From NCBI GenBank assembly GCA_016169945.1, contig JADLSH010000236.1, forward strand, positions 2,032,001 through 2,096,000: 64,000 nucleotides of DNA, given 5' to 3'. The stretch is from Trachythela sp. YZ-2020. Taxonomy: Eukaryota; Cnidaria; Anthozoa; Malacalcyonacea; Clavulariidae. The notes under the pieces were generated by a model that ran no database searches, was not told the DNA's origin, and worked only from the letters and a program-made list of their open reading frames with translations. A program made the position numbers and the translations under genes. Shown here one piece after another: positions 53,384 to 63,690 of this stretch (within the stretch, counting starts at the first letter, position 1; every line of letters begins with the position of its first letter).

Positions 53384-53836
53384 AACACTGTTTAATGTGT
53401 GAAAGGAGGAACGCCAAACAAAGTAAATTTCATCCTCATACGCAGGTGGTCCAGAGTGCGTGAGAAAGAAAAATACCCTGGGTACAAGGTTGATTACATT
53501 TTTGAAAGTTAACAACATTTCTTTTACATGAAGTATTCCATCAAATCGTTAACATTCTATTCCGAGATTTTTTTCCAAACCACAGGATTTGTTTCTACAA
53601 CTTTGATTTTCTCAAAATATATTAATTAAATGTCATTAAAGCTTGTATTTTGGTATAAAAACATAAAATCTGTTGAATAAATTGTATTTTAAACTCCAGG
53701 GAACTTCGAAGAATGACTACCTTGTGACGTCTACAGTTGCCAATAATATTGTCTTTGAAGCTTCGACGAAAATTTAAAATACTTTGAAATACTGGCGACA
53801 ATTTGTCGCTAATAGAAAAAGAAGTCAAACAAGAAG
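53384..53836. other. Upstream region of the transporter gene
   Basis: Contains the target duplication of the retrotransposon and about 450 bp leading to the first coding exon. Promoter elements could not be assigned. The retrotransposon therefore sits immediately upstream of this gene. Confidence 0.5.
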
Positions 53837-56800
53837 ATGCAAGATGGCACAAAAAGTACTCCTAAAATGTTTGCCAATATTTTTATTGCATTTATTGGCG
53901 CTGGAGTTCTTGGCGTTCCCTATGCATTCAAAGAGGTAGGACATATTGTTTTGATACACAAGTTGCAATTATGTTTTGAATTTCATTAAGCCTACTATCA
54001 AAAACAGTAAAGTGCCCATTAAACCATCAGATGTCCTTACTCAAAACTTTGGGCAAAACGTTTATTGGTAAAAGTCAGTAAAATAAACGTATTTGTTATC
54101 AGATACTGTGCTATCTCATGTCAATGTTTCCAGTGCACTATATAAGTGTAAGGTTATAACCATTTGGTTACATATAATGTCATATATTTGTCCAACACTA
54201 CTGTGTAAATGCTATTTGTCCAAAACAATTATTTTCCTTATTCTTTCAATATCCTAATATCATACAACATAAATTGTAATACTTTCAAGTGATTTTGTAA
54301 TAGTAGCTTGTTGGTTATAGCACCTGTTTTATATATGTTGTGTGACATGGATGAATCCTGGTTGATACCATGATCTGTAATTGGACCCCTGCCTGATCAT
54401 AGGTTAGGATGAGGGCCTGTGGTTAGGCTGGGGGGTTAGTGCAGGCAAGGTTTTAGGTTTTTATTGTCTAAAACAACATGAATGTTGTGTGTATGCATGC
54501 ATAATATTCTGTCAGATGAATAGTGTTTACACATTGGGATCCAGTATCAGACAAATTTCCTCAGTGCATATAATAAACCAGTGGTTGTAGACTTATGATA
54601 TCAGTATATGCATTGTGGCATCGGTATTACTCATAATTTAACCTATTAAGCAACAATAGCAAACTTAAGCAATGCTTAAATTGTATGGGGACGTCATAAA
54701 AATCTGTTTCTATATCGCCTCGAAAACAGTTTTAATTATGTTGTTTTTATCTCATTTTCTTCTTTGTTTACAATGGTAGTCCATAGTTTTCTCCACTGTT
54801 TTTTCATCCCATCCCTGTACTAGAAAATGACACATTCTAGAAAATGACACATTCTAGAAAATGACACATTCAGAGCCCTTAATGACTTTGCTTCTAATAA
54901 CCTAGGCTAGTAAACTTACCATTATATTTATCTGATTACTAGGCTGGAGTTATAGAAGGGACTATTATACTGGGAGTTATAGGTTTTGTGAGGTAAAATA
55001 TTAACATAACATAATTATTATCATTGATATCTGTTATTTAATCTTGATATGTACTGTAGTCTTAAATGCAGCTAATGCTGATAGGGTCGTTAATCTACTT
55101 GTATGTAATATGAGAGCCTAATGTACTAACAAATGTTTGAGTCCTTACTTACAGAACTATATTATTTAAAAGTTGACCTGCTCTTTTTATTCCTGGCAGA
55201 ATTAAAAATTGTATACAAAAACAGGTCTTCAATTCACCCAAAGAGAGTGATACAGGTGTTCTGTTTATATTGTTAATATTTAATCATGACCAACATTAAG
55301 TTATTTTTACATGTCTGGATAAACACATAAACAAGCTTTAAAATGCTATATGTTATTATATTTAACTTGTAATTGTACAATTATTGTATGTAGAAGTTTT
55401 TACAGAAACCCTAGTTTCCAATTTTGGTTGCTGCTGTTCTGGGTTCCCTCTATCTCAAGCTCCATATTATTATGTGTCTATTCCATCTCAGCCTTGCTTC
55501 CCTCACCTTCTCTGCAATGTCTAACACCCCACATCTTCTTTTGATCTTTTCATTCCATAATGTCTGTGATCAGCTCTCCTTCATCTCTTCTTATTATAGG
55601 GCCATTTTAGAGGGGGTACGTGCGTTGCACTTCCAAATTTCAAAATTAGTTGCGCAGTTTCAAAAGGTTGCAATGTCGCTTTTATTCCATGATGTCTCTG
55701 ATTGGTTTTCCTTCATCTCTTCTTATTATGTGAACATACCATCTCAACCTTGTTTCCCTCACCTTCTCTGCAAATGTTTAACACCCCACATCTTCTGATT
55801 TTTTCATTTCATAATGTCTCTGACCAGCTCTCCTTCATCTCTTCTTATTATGTGTACATACCTTCTCAGCCATGCTTCCCTCACCTTCTCTGCAAATGTT
55901 TAACACCTCACATCTTCTTCTGATCTTTTTATTCCTCTGTCATTCCTCATAATGTCTCTGACTAGGTCTCCTTCAACTCTTCTTGTTACGTATCCATACC
56001 ACCTTCTTTGCAATTTCTAGCAATCCACATCTTCTGATCTCTTCTTTCATCACATTGTCCTTCAGCGAAACTCCTATTGCATCGTTATCCTTCTATTTTA
56101 GTAAGCAGTTCTTTTTTCTACATCGTCCAGCATTCAGCGTGCACCAATACCGGCCCTAAAATGTTTTTATTCTTCATTGTACTCCGTTCTCGCCTTCTCG
56201 TTGGCTAAAAACTTACGAATAAAAGCGAGAGATGTTTTTAAAGAGTATCTAGAAGAAAAAAAAGTGGCAGAACAAAGACACGCGCCTGTCAAAGTTATCA
56301 GCTTCGCTCCGGCAGATAACTTTGACCTCGGTCTGAATAATTATGGATATCCTGCTCAGCCTCATCCAATAATTGCTAATTATTTGTAGATTTTTCTTGG
56401 TCCCAGATGAACCCAGATATTTCTCTCCATTTCAGCTGGCTTGTCTTACTTTCTGTTTAACTTTCATCCATTACCATCAGTTCAGCTGTAATTTTATCAT
56501 GTTAAATTAGGTGTTTTATGGTCTGATGTCTTTCTTGACACCAAATAGTTTAAGATATATCGGTCTGAGTTGAAATTGTGGTGTGATTGCTATATATCAT
56601 ACGTAAAATATATCCCGCTCCCCTCAAACAATGTTGGCAAATGCCTTTGAAGTGTGGGAAAAATAATAGCAACATTGGATGGGGGGTGGGGGCGGTGACA
56701 GGCGGCAGAAAGCAATAATTTCGAACTATTTTCTGAACAGTTCACGATTGATGTATGTCATCTTTTAATTTTTGTTTAAGCATGTATTTTTTAATATTCT

Positions 56801-59800
56801 TTATCCTTAGTTGTCGAGCTATGTTACTTCTGATCGACTGTAAATACAAGATCCTCGGTAAACAACCACAATATCAGAAACTTGTTTCCGTGCCTGATGA
56901 AAAGCCTGCAAAACAAAGTAACGGTAATGTCATTGATGTCGAAGTCAAAGAACTGAAGCCAATGGTAAAATATAGAAATATTGTTTTCTTTCCTCACGAT
57001 ACTTTAGGCTTACTTGTTCGCCCCTAGCTGTCAGGGTTGGGAAAACAGGAGGACGCGGAATACAACCGTCGAAACACAGGAGAGACAACTCTACTTTAGT
57101 TATCAAATACCGCGCTGGGTACACACACACGCTCTGGACCGACCCGGGCATAAAACAAAATAACATGATGAATTAGAACAATTATAATACTAATTGTGAA
57201 ACTTCTCCCTTCTCTTCGTGGCGCTTTGCCCTCCATGTTATCATTACATCTCTATCTATCTTATTGCAAACCTCTATTATTATCTCCGCCACACCAGTCA
57301 GTCTGTTACAAACCTCTATTATTATCTCCGCCACACCAGTCAGTCTGTTGCAAACCTCTATTATTACCTCCGCCACACCAGTCAGTCTGTTACACTGTCT
57401 CCCCATGAACTGTCTTTAAATCTTAGAAAAGAACGACCAACTCTTCTCGAATCTTCTGCCATTTCTTCACTGAGGAGTGCTTTTACCTGCCGTTCATGTG
57501 TGATAGGGCAAACATGGCCCACAAGAATGGCCTCACCAACCAACGCAGTTCATTCCTGATAGGAATAATCTCAATATAGGTGATTTTAGCACGATGCGAT
57601 ACTTCGTCATTTGTGATGAAGTGGTCCTATCTGATTTTAAGAATCGATCTTAGTAATTGTAATGACTTTGCCTCTACAGTGAGTTTTTTTTCTACAGTAC
57701 TTTGCCTAAGCCTTCTATTGACGCAGTCTGAATTCGTGCTGTAATTTCTTCATCTAAGCCAACAATTTGTTATATCAACCTCAACTCCTGAACAATATGT
57801 AGTTGTGACTACAATGATGCAATATATCATCTCTATCATATAGTGATGCGTTGGCGAAGTTTAATCTACCAGCTTTTGTTTCAAGGCGACACCTTCTATG
57901 TTCGTCTTTCTTCAAGAAAAACGTTCTACAGCAGTCCGTAGTTAATATACTGTAGAGATAACATGGTTAGGAAACTCGATATGATCTCATGCAATGTGGC
58001 AATCAAATCTCGGAGCATGGCAAAGAAAATTCATCATGTTGATTATGTAAATATTTTTAGGCTTGTGCTCATCACGACTTAGAATTTGGTGATATAGGTG
58101 AGTTCATTTTATAAATAATTGATAAAAACACCAATTGTACCTTTCCTCTGATCTTCACTAGCTTGTTAATTAAGCATGAAAATGCGTTCAAGAACATTAT
58201 TGATTTATTGTGAGACAATTGTCAAAGAAAACCATTTGTATTACTTATCTTTATGATAGCCAGACAGGCAATCTCATACTAGTTGTTTTTCCTCTAATGT
58301 TTTCTCCTATCTGCATCCTTCCCTTGTTACCCGGCATCGCAATATATTCACAGCGGTCTGGGTTCAAACAATACCCTGGCAAAAGAAGGGGGAAATGAAT
58401 TAAGATTGGGGCAGCGAGATTTTCGCACCAAAGTATAGAGTAGGAGGACGACTAAGAGCTAGAGTGTGTTGCAGCTGAGGGGAGGTGGAGTGTGGTGCAG
58501 CTGAGGGGAGGTTGAGTGTGTTGCAGGTGAGGGGAGCTGGAGTGTGTTGCAGCTGAGGGGAGGTGGAGTGTGTTGCAGCTGAGAGGAGGTGGAGTGTGTT
58601 GCAACTGAGGGGAGGTGGAGTGTGTTGCAGCTGAGAAGAGGTGGAGTGTGTTGCAACTGAGAGGAGGTGGAGTGTGTTGCAGCTGAGGGGAGGTGGAGTG
58701 TTGCAGCTGAGGGGAGCTAGAGTGTGTTGCAGCTGAGGGGAGGTGGAGTGTGTTGCAGCTGAGAGGAGGTGGAGTGTGTTGCAACTGAGGGGAGGTGGAG
58801 TGTGTTGCAGCTGAGGGGAAGTGGAGTGTGTTGCAGCTGAGGGGAGCTAGAGTGTGTTGCAGCTGAGGGGAGGTGGAGTGTGTTGCAGCTGAGGGGAGTT
58901 GGAGTGTGTTGCAGCTGAGGAGAGGTGGAGTGTGTTGCAGCTGAGGGGAGGTGGAGTGTGTTGCAGCTGAGGGGAGGTGGAGTGTGTTGCAGCTGAGGAG
59001 AGCTAGAGTGTGTTGCAGCTGAGGGGAGGTGGAGTGTGTTGCAGCTGAGAGGAGGTGGAGTGTGTTGCAACTGAGGGGAGGTGGAGTGTGTTGCAGCTGA
59101 GGGGAGGTGGAGTGTGTTGCAGCTGAGGGGAGGTGGAGTGTGTTGCAGCTGAGGGGAGCTAGAGTGTGTTGCAGCTGAGGGGAGCTAGAGTGTGTTGCAG
59201 CTGAGGGGAGGTGGAGTGTGTTGCAGCTGAGGAGAGGTGGAGTGTGTTGCAGCTGAGGGGAGGTGGAGTGTGTTGCAGCTGAGGGGAGGCGGAGGTGTGT
59301 TGCAGCTGAGGGGAGCTAGAGTGTGTTGCAGCTGAGGGGAGCTAGAGTGTGTTGCAGCTGAGGCGAGGTGGACTCTGTAGCAGCTGAGGCGAGGTGGAGT
59401 GTGTTGCAGCTGAGGGGAGGTGGAGTGTGTTGCAGCTGAGGGGAGGTGGAGTGTGTTGCAGCTGAGGAGAGGTGGAGTGTGTTGCAGCTGAGGGGAGGTG
59501 GAGTGTGTTGCAGCTGAGGGGAGGTTGAGTGTGTTGCAGCTGAGGAGAGCTAGAGTGTGTCGCAGCTGAGGGGAGGTGGAGTGTGTTGCAGCTGAGAGGA
59601 GGTGGAGTGTGTTGCAACTGAGGGGAGGTGGAGTGTGTTGCAGCTGAGGGGAGGTGGAGTGTGTTGCAGCTGAGGAGAGCTAGAGTGTGTTGCAGCTGAG
59701 GGGAGGGGGAGTGTGTTGCAGCTGAGGGGAGGTGGAGTGTGTTGCAGCTGAGGAGAGGTGGAGTGTGTTGCAGCTGAGGGGAGGTGGTGTGTGTTGCAGC

Positions 59801-61694
59801 TGAGGGGAGGTGGAGTGTGTTGCAGCTGAGGAGAGCTAGAGTGTGTTGCAGCTGAGGGAGGTGGAGTGTGTTGCAGCTGAGAGGAGGTGGAGTGTGTTGC
59901 AACTGAGGGGAGGTGGAGTGTGTTGCAGCTGAGGGGAGGTGGAGTGTGTTGCAGCTGAGGGGAGGCGGAGTGTGTTGCAGCTGAGGGAAGCTAGAGTGTG
60001 TTGCAGCTGAGGGGAGATGGAGTGTGTTGCAGCTGAGGAGAGGTGGAGTGTGTTGCAGCTGAGGGGAGGTGGAGTGTGTTGCAGCTGAGGGGAGGCGGAG
60101 TGTGTTGCAGTTGAGGGGAGCTAGAGTGTGTTGCAGCTGAGGGGAGCTAGAGTGTGTTGCAGCTGAGGGGAGCTAGAGTGTGTTGCAGCTGAGGGGAGGT
60201 GGAGTGTGTTGCAGCCGAGGAGAGGTGGAGTGTGTTGCAGCTGAGGGGAGGTGGAGTGTGTTGCAGCTGAGGGGAGGTGGAGTGTGTTGCAGCTGAGGGG
60301 AGGTGGAGTGTGTTGCAGCTGAGGGGAGGTGGAGTGTGTTGCAGCTGAGGGGAGGTGGAGTGTGTTGCAGCTGAGGAGAGGTGGAGTGTGTTGCAGCTGA
60401 GGGGAGGTGGAGTGTGTTGCAGCTGAGGAGAGCTGGAGTGTGTTGCAGCTGAGGGGAGGTGGAGTGTGTTGCAGCTGAGGGGAGGTGGAGTGTGTTGCAG
60501 CTGAGGGGAGCTAGAGTGTGTTGCAGCTGAGGGGAGGTGGAGTGTATTGCAGCTGAGGGGAGGTGGAGTGTGTTGCAGCTGAGGGGAGGTGGAGTGTGTT
60601 GCAGCTGAGGGGAGGTGGAGTGTGTTGCAGCTGTGGGGAGGTGGAGTGTGTTGCAGCTGAGGGAGGTGGAGTGTGTTGCAGCTGAGGGGAGCTTGAGTGT
60701 GTTGCAGCTGAGGGGAGGTGGAGTGTGCTGCAGCTGAGGGGAGGTGGAGTGTGCTGCAGCTGAGGGGAGGTGGAGTGTGCTGCAGCTGAGGGGAGGTGGA
60801 GTGTGTTGCAGCTGAGGGGAGGTGGAGTGTGTTGCAGCTGAGGGGAGCTGGAGTGTGTTGCAGCTGAGGGGAGGTGGAGTGTGTTGCAGCTGAGGGGAGG
60901 TGGAGTGTGTTGCAGCTGAGGGGAGCTAGAGTGTGTTGCAGCTGAGGGGAGGTGGAGTGTATTGCAGCTGAGGGGAGGTGGAGTGTGTTGCAGCTGAGGG
61001 GAGGTGGAGTGTGTTGCAGCTGAGGGGAGGTGGAGTGTGTTGCAGCTGTGGGGAGGTGGAGTGTGTTGCAGCTGAGGGGAGGTGGAGTGTGTTGCAGCTG
61101 AGGGGAGCTGGAGTGTGTTGCAGCTGAGGGGAGGTGGAGTGTGTTGCAGCTGAGGGGAGGTAGAGTGTGTTGCAGCTGAGGAAAGCTGGGGTGTGTTGCA
61201 GCTGAGGGGAGCTGGAGTGTGTTGCAGCTGAGGGGAGGTGGAGTGTGTTGCAGCTGAGGGGAGGTGGAGTGTGTTGCAGCTGAGGGGAGGTGGAGTGTGT
61301 TGCAGCTGAGGGAAGGTGGATGGTGAAACCCTAAAATGCAAGAGCGATTTCTCGTCCAGTCGAAACGATAAAATGGCCAATAACTCACCTGGCTTGCTGA
61401 ATTTAAGCATTAGCTTAGTCCCGAGGGTCTTTACTAATCCTTAGACGTACCATAAACTAATTTAAATTTTTTCAGTTCCCTTTCTTGCGGGATTGTTTGG
61501 AACCATCTCACTGAGAATATTAATGTCTATATACTAATATACGTCACACGTATCCGCTTTCATTTTGTAACATTTAAAAATCATGGTTGAAAGAATTACA
61601 TAACTTTAGGAGATACTGTATATTTCAGGATATTATGCCTTGGGTAAATCTGGAATCGTATTAGTCGACAGTCTTGTGGTTCTGTCTCAAGTCG
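53837..61694 (+). CDS. SLC36/AVT-like amino-acid transporter, 5' part
   Basis: A multi-pass membrane amino-acid transporter of the AAAP superfamily, the class that moves amino acids across lysosomal or plasma membranes. Five exons were read: 53837-53935 (ATG at 53837), 54943-54992, 56811-56964, 58061-58097 and 61629-61694. All have AG/GT borders and agreeing phases, about 135 residues. TM1 has the diagnostic IFIAFIGAGVLGVPYAFKEA, followed by TM2 (GVIEGTIILGVIGFVS to MLLLIDCKY), a cytosolic loop, and TM3 (GDIGYYALGKSGIVLVDSL to VVLSQVG). Eleven helices are usual, so about two thirds of the protein is missing. The next exons were not found before the Harbinger element and probably lie beyond 64000. 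Which SLC36-like subgroup this is cannot be decided from this part. Confidence 0.8.
53936..54942. other. Transporter intron 1
   Basis: AT-rich; the only repeat is three copies of the 17-bp unit TAGAAAATGACACATTC at 54821-54871. Confidence 0.6.
54993..56810. other. Transporter intron 2
   Basis: Contains the LINE-derived tandem repeat (55440-56060). Near 56170-56390 is a short forward ORF (with RIKARDVFKEYLEEKKVAEQ) that includes a hairpin (TCAAAGTTATC facing GATAACTTTGA). It is not recognised and may belong to a small element. Confidence 0.55.
55440..56060 (-). repeat. Tandem array made from a LINE reverse-transcriptase fragment
   Basis: Four or five degenerate copies of a ~115-150 bp unit. 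On the reverse strand each copy reads like the C-terminal part of a LINE RT: REAWLRRYVHIIRRDEGELV and RDIM in the best copy, a form of the common RLRWYGHV..R motif. The copies are broken by indels and stops. The shared words are CTTCATCTCTTCTTATTATG and CCTCACCTTCTCTGCAAATG. Confidence 0.65.
56965..58060. other. Transporter intron 3
   Basis: Contains a 42-bp tandem repeat (57267-57392); otherwise nothing recognised. Confidence 0.55.
57267..57392. repeat. 42-bp tandem repeat, three copies
   Basis: Unit CAAACCTCTATTATTATCTC plus CGCCACACCAGTCAGTCTGTTR, with one or two differences among copies. Confidence 0.9.
58098..61628. other. Transporter intron 4, dominated by a minisatellite
   Basis: The 26-bp array fills 58455-61320. 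The short flanks hold nothing recognised. Confidence 0.7.
58455..61320. repeat. 26-bp minisatellite, about 110 copies
   Basis: Unit GTGTTGCAGCTGAGGGGAGG plus TGGAGT. Common variants are GAGCTAGAGT for GAGGTGGAGT, GAGAGG or GAGGAG for GGGGAG, and CAACTG for CAGCTG. Almost every copy has the palindrome CAGCTG (an E-box word), and the + strand is strongly G-rich. Long reverse-strand ORFs (such as 60147-61388) are pure repeat translations of a 26-residue period and should not be annotated as genes. Confidence 0.95.
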
Positions 61695-61923
61695 GTAAGT
61701 TTGTGTAGGTTAATTTAGAATCTGAAAAATAGTGCATTTTCGAACACTTTGTATAACACTTAGCATAATAATAGTGTCATCAAGTTATGATCCAATGATC
61801 GGAATATTGCATTCTCTTTTCATGGTTTAAAATCCCATGACATCCAGTCACTCATTGTTTTGACGCTTATGCAAAGAGCCTATTAAGACTTACGCCTGTA
61901 TTCTAAAAGCTTACTCACACTCA

Positions 61924-62994
61924 ATGGGAGGAGCCTTAGGATCCGTAAGTGTAACTCAGCACTCAATGAGTATTCATTCACTCTCAATGAGTGGGAAGAT
62001 ACACTTGCACTCCAAACATTCACAAACTGCACTCACTCCCGAAATAGAGGTCGAGTGTGAGTGGAGTTTGAGTGTGGGACATACCTCCCTTGAACCACAC
62101 TCGCATGAAATAGTGAGAAACCACATGGCGAATGTATGGCTTGAAAGATTAGAACAATTGGATTATTTGGCACTCAATAACAGAAGGGAGATTAGAAATT
62201 ATAATTTCAACTACGACATGTATGATGAGGAGCAATTTAGAAGCAGATTTAGATTAACCAAGGATGGTTTTCGGGAGCTGTTAACCATTATAGAGGCAGA
62301 TATATCTGCTCATAACGAACGAGGTAATCCAATTCCTGCAGAAATTAAGCTTTTGTTGACATTGCGATATTATGCAACTGGCACGTTTCAGGAAGCATGT
62401 GGAGACCTGTGTGATATATCTCAACCGTCTGCAAGTCGTATTATAAAGCGCGTATCTGAGGCCATTGCTAGACTAAAAACTCATTATATTATATTTCCGA
62501 CTGCTGATATGCTACCACAAATTAAACTCAAATTCTGGAGGATATGCGCATTCCCTAATGTTATTGGGACGATTGATTGTACGCATATAAAAATTCCGAG
62601 CCCAGGAGGTGAAAACGCTGAATTGTTTCGAAATCGGAAAGGTTTTTTTTCACTGAATGTCCAAGCAGTTTGTGGCCCAAATCTAGAGATACAAAATATT
62701 GTTGTAAGGTGGCCGGGCAGCGTGCACGACTCAAGGATATTTGATAACAGTCGTTCATTGTGTGCACAGTTTGAGCATGGTCATATGCAAAGCATGCTTC
62801 TCGGTGATAATGGCTATCCTTGTCGAACATATTTGATGACACCTCTATTGAACCCCCAGACACCCCCCGAACGTAGATACAATGTTTCCCATATTCGGAC
62901 ACGAAATACAGTAGAGAGGATGTTCGGGGTCCACTACTCTTACAATAATTGTGGCCACAGCAGTCTTGTACAATTTCATAAGAGGACGAAATGA
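61924..62994 (+). CDS. Harbinger (HARBI1-like) transposase, 3' part damaged
   Basis: A DDE-type nuclease that cuts and joins transposon ends. The open frame is 356 codons from 61924, but the family-like part starts at the Met at 62125 (MANVWLERLEQL); the first 67 codons are Ser/His-rich terminal sequence. An N-terminal helix region (FRSRFRLTKDGFRELL, LRYYATGTFQEACGDL, then SQPSASRIIKRV) precedes the DDE_4 catalytic domain. Its residues are D218 in GTIDCTH, D269 in SVHDSR and E331 in NTVERMFG. Just after E331 the family continuation is missing. The sequence jumps to the C-terminal part, which continues in another frame to a stop at 63113-63115 (VATAVLYNF, then RRALIIQHF). This indicates an internal deletion near 62930 that also shifted the frame. 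It is probably inactive. Confidence 0.85.
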   Translation: MGGALGSVSVTQHSMSIHSLSMSGKIHLHSKHSQTALTPEIEVECEWSLSVGHTSLEPHSHEIVRNHMANVWLERLEQLDYLALNNRREIRNYNFNYDMYDEEQFRSRFRLTKDGFRELLTIIEADISAHNERGNPIPAEIKLLLTLRYYATGTFQEACGDLCDISQPSASRIIKRVSEAIARLKTHYIIFPTADMLPQIKLKFWRICAFPNVIGTIDCTHIKIPSPGGENAELFRNRKGFFSLNVQAVCGPNLEIQNIVVRWPGSVHDSRIFDNSRSLCAQFEHGHMQSMLLGDNGYPCRTYLMTPLLNPQTPPERRYNVSHIRTRNTVERMFGVHYSYNNCGHSSLVQFHKRTK

Positions 62995-63115
62995 TCCTAC
63001 GGAAGAAGAAAACCTGGAAGACCCTAATGAAATGCCCTTACCAGCTATGAATGACCAGATCCCCGCTCTCGGAAACGACACACGTCGTGCTCTCATAATT
63101 CAGCACTTTACATGA

Positions 63116-63690
63116 ATTGTGCATATGTAACAGTCATTCATTTTAGTATGACATTGAATACGACTTGTATTTCTGTATTATAGTATAAATAAGCAACATT
63201 AAACCCACCCAAGTCATGATTTAGACAAAGCGTCCAGTATGAAACACAAAAATCATTGCTTTTCCATGATGGAACAAATACTTGGCTTTTTAAAAGCATA
63301 GCTACTAACTATTGTGTGTCAATAGCTTATTTCAAACAGAAATGAGCGAAAACAATATGAGAACGATCCGTCTTCAGTGGCGTATCCAGTCTGATAAATT
63401 ACGAACCGCTATGCCAATTCCAAATTGTTACAATTATTCCTTTCTTTACAAATTGATTGCTTTCACGGTCAATGAACCAAAAAAATATTTGCATAGCGGG
63501 TCGAAATCAACGGGCTGGCTACGCTACTGACTATCTTGTAGTATTTATCGCATTTATTGTATTTTAATATCATCACAAAAGGTGTTAGCAATGTCAATTA
63601 ACTTTCAACGTAATTATTATGTCAGGCATGAACCATTCACAAATACAAACAAGTCTTCATGGTACAAATGTACGTCCAAAAACAATTGTT
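63116..63690. other. Spacer between the two Harbinger ORFs
   Basis: AT-rich, with no recognised feature. The two ORFs converge across it. Confidence 0.5.

Noticed and set aside
60147..61388. Reverse-strand ORFs rich in CNTLHLPSAATHS
   Set aside because: Repeat translations of the 26-bp array (26-residue period in every frame); not genes.
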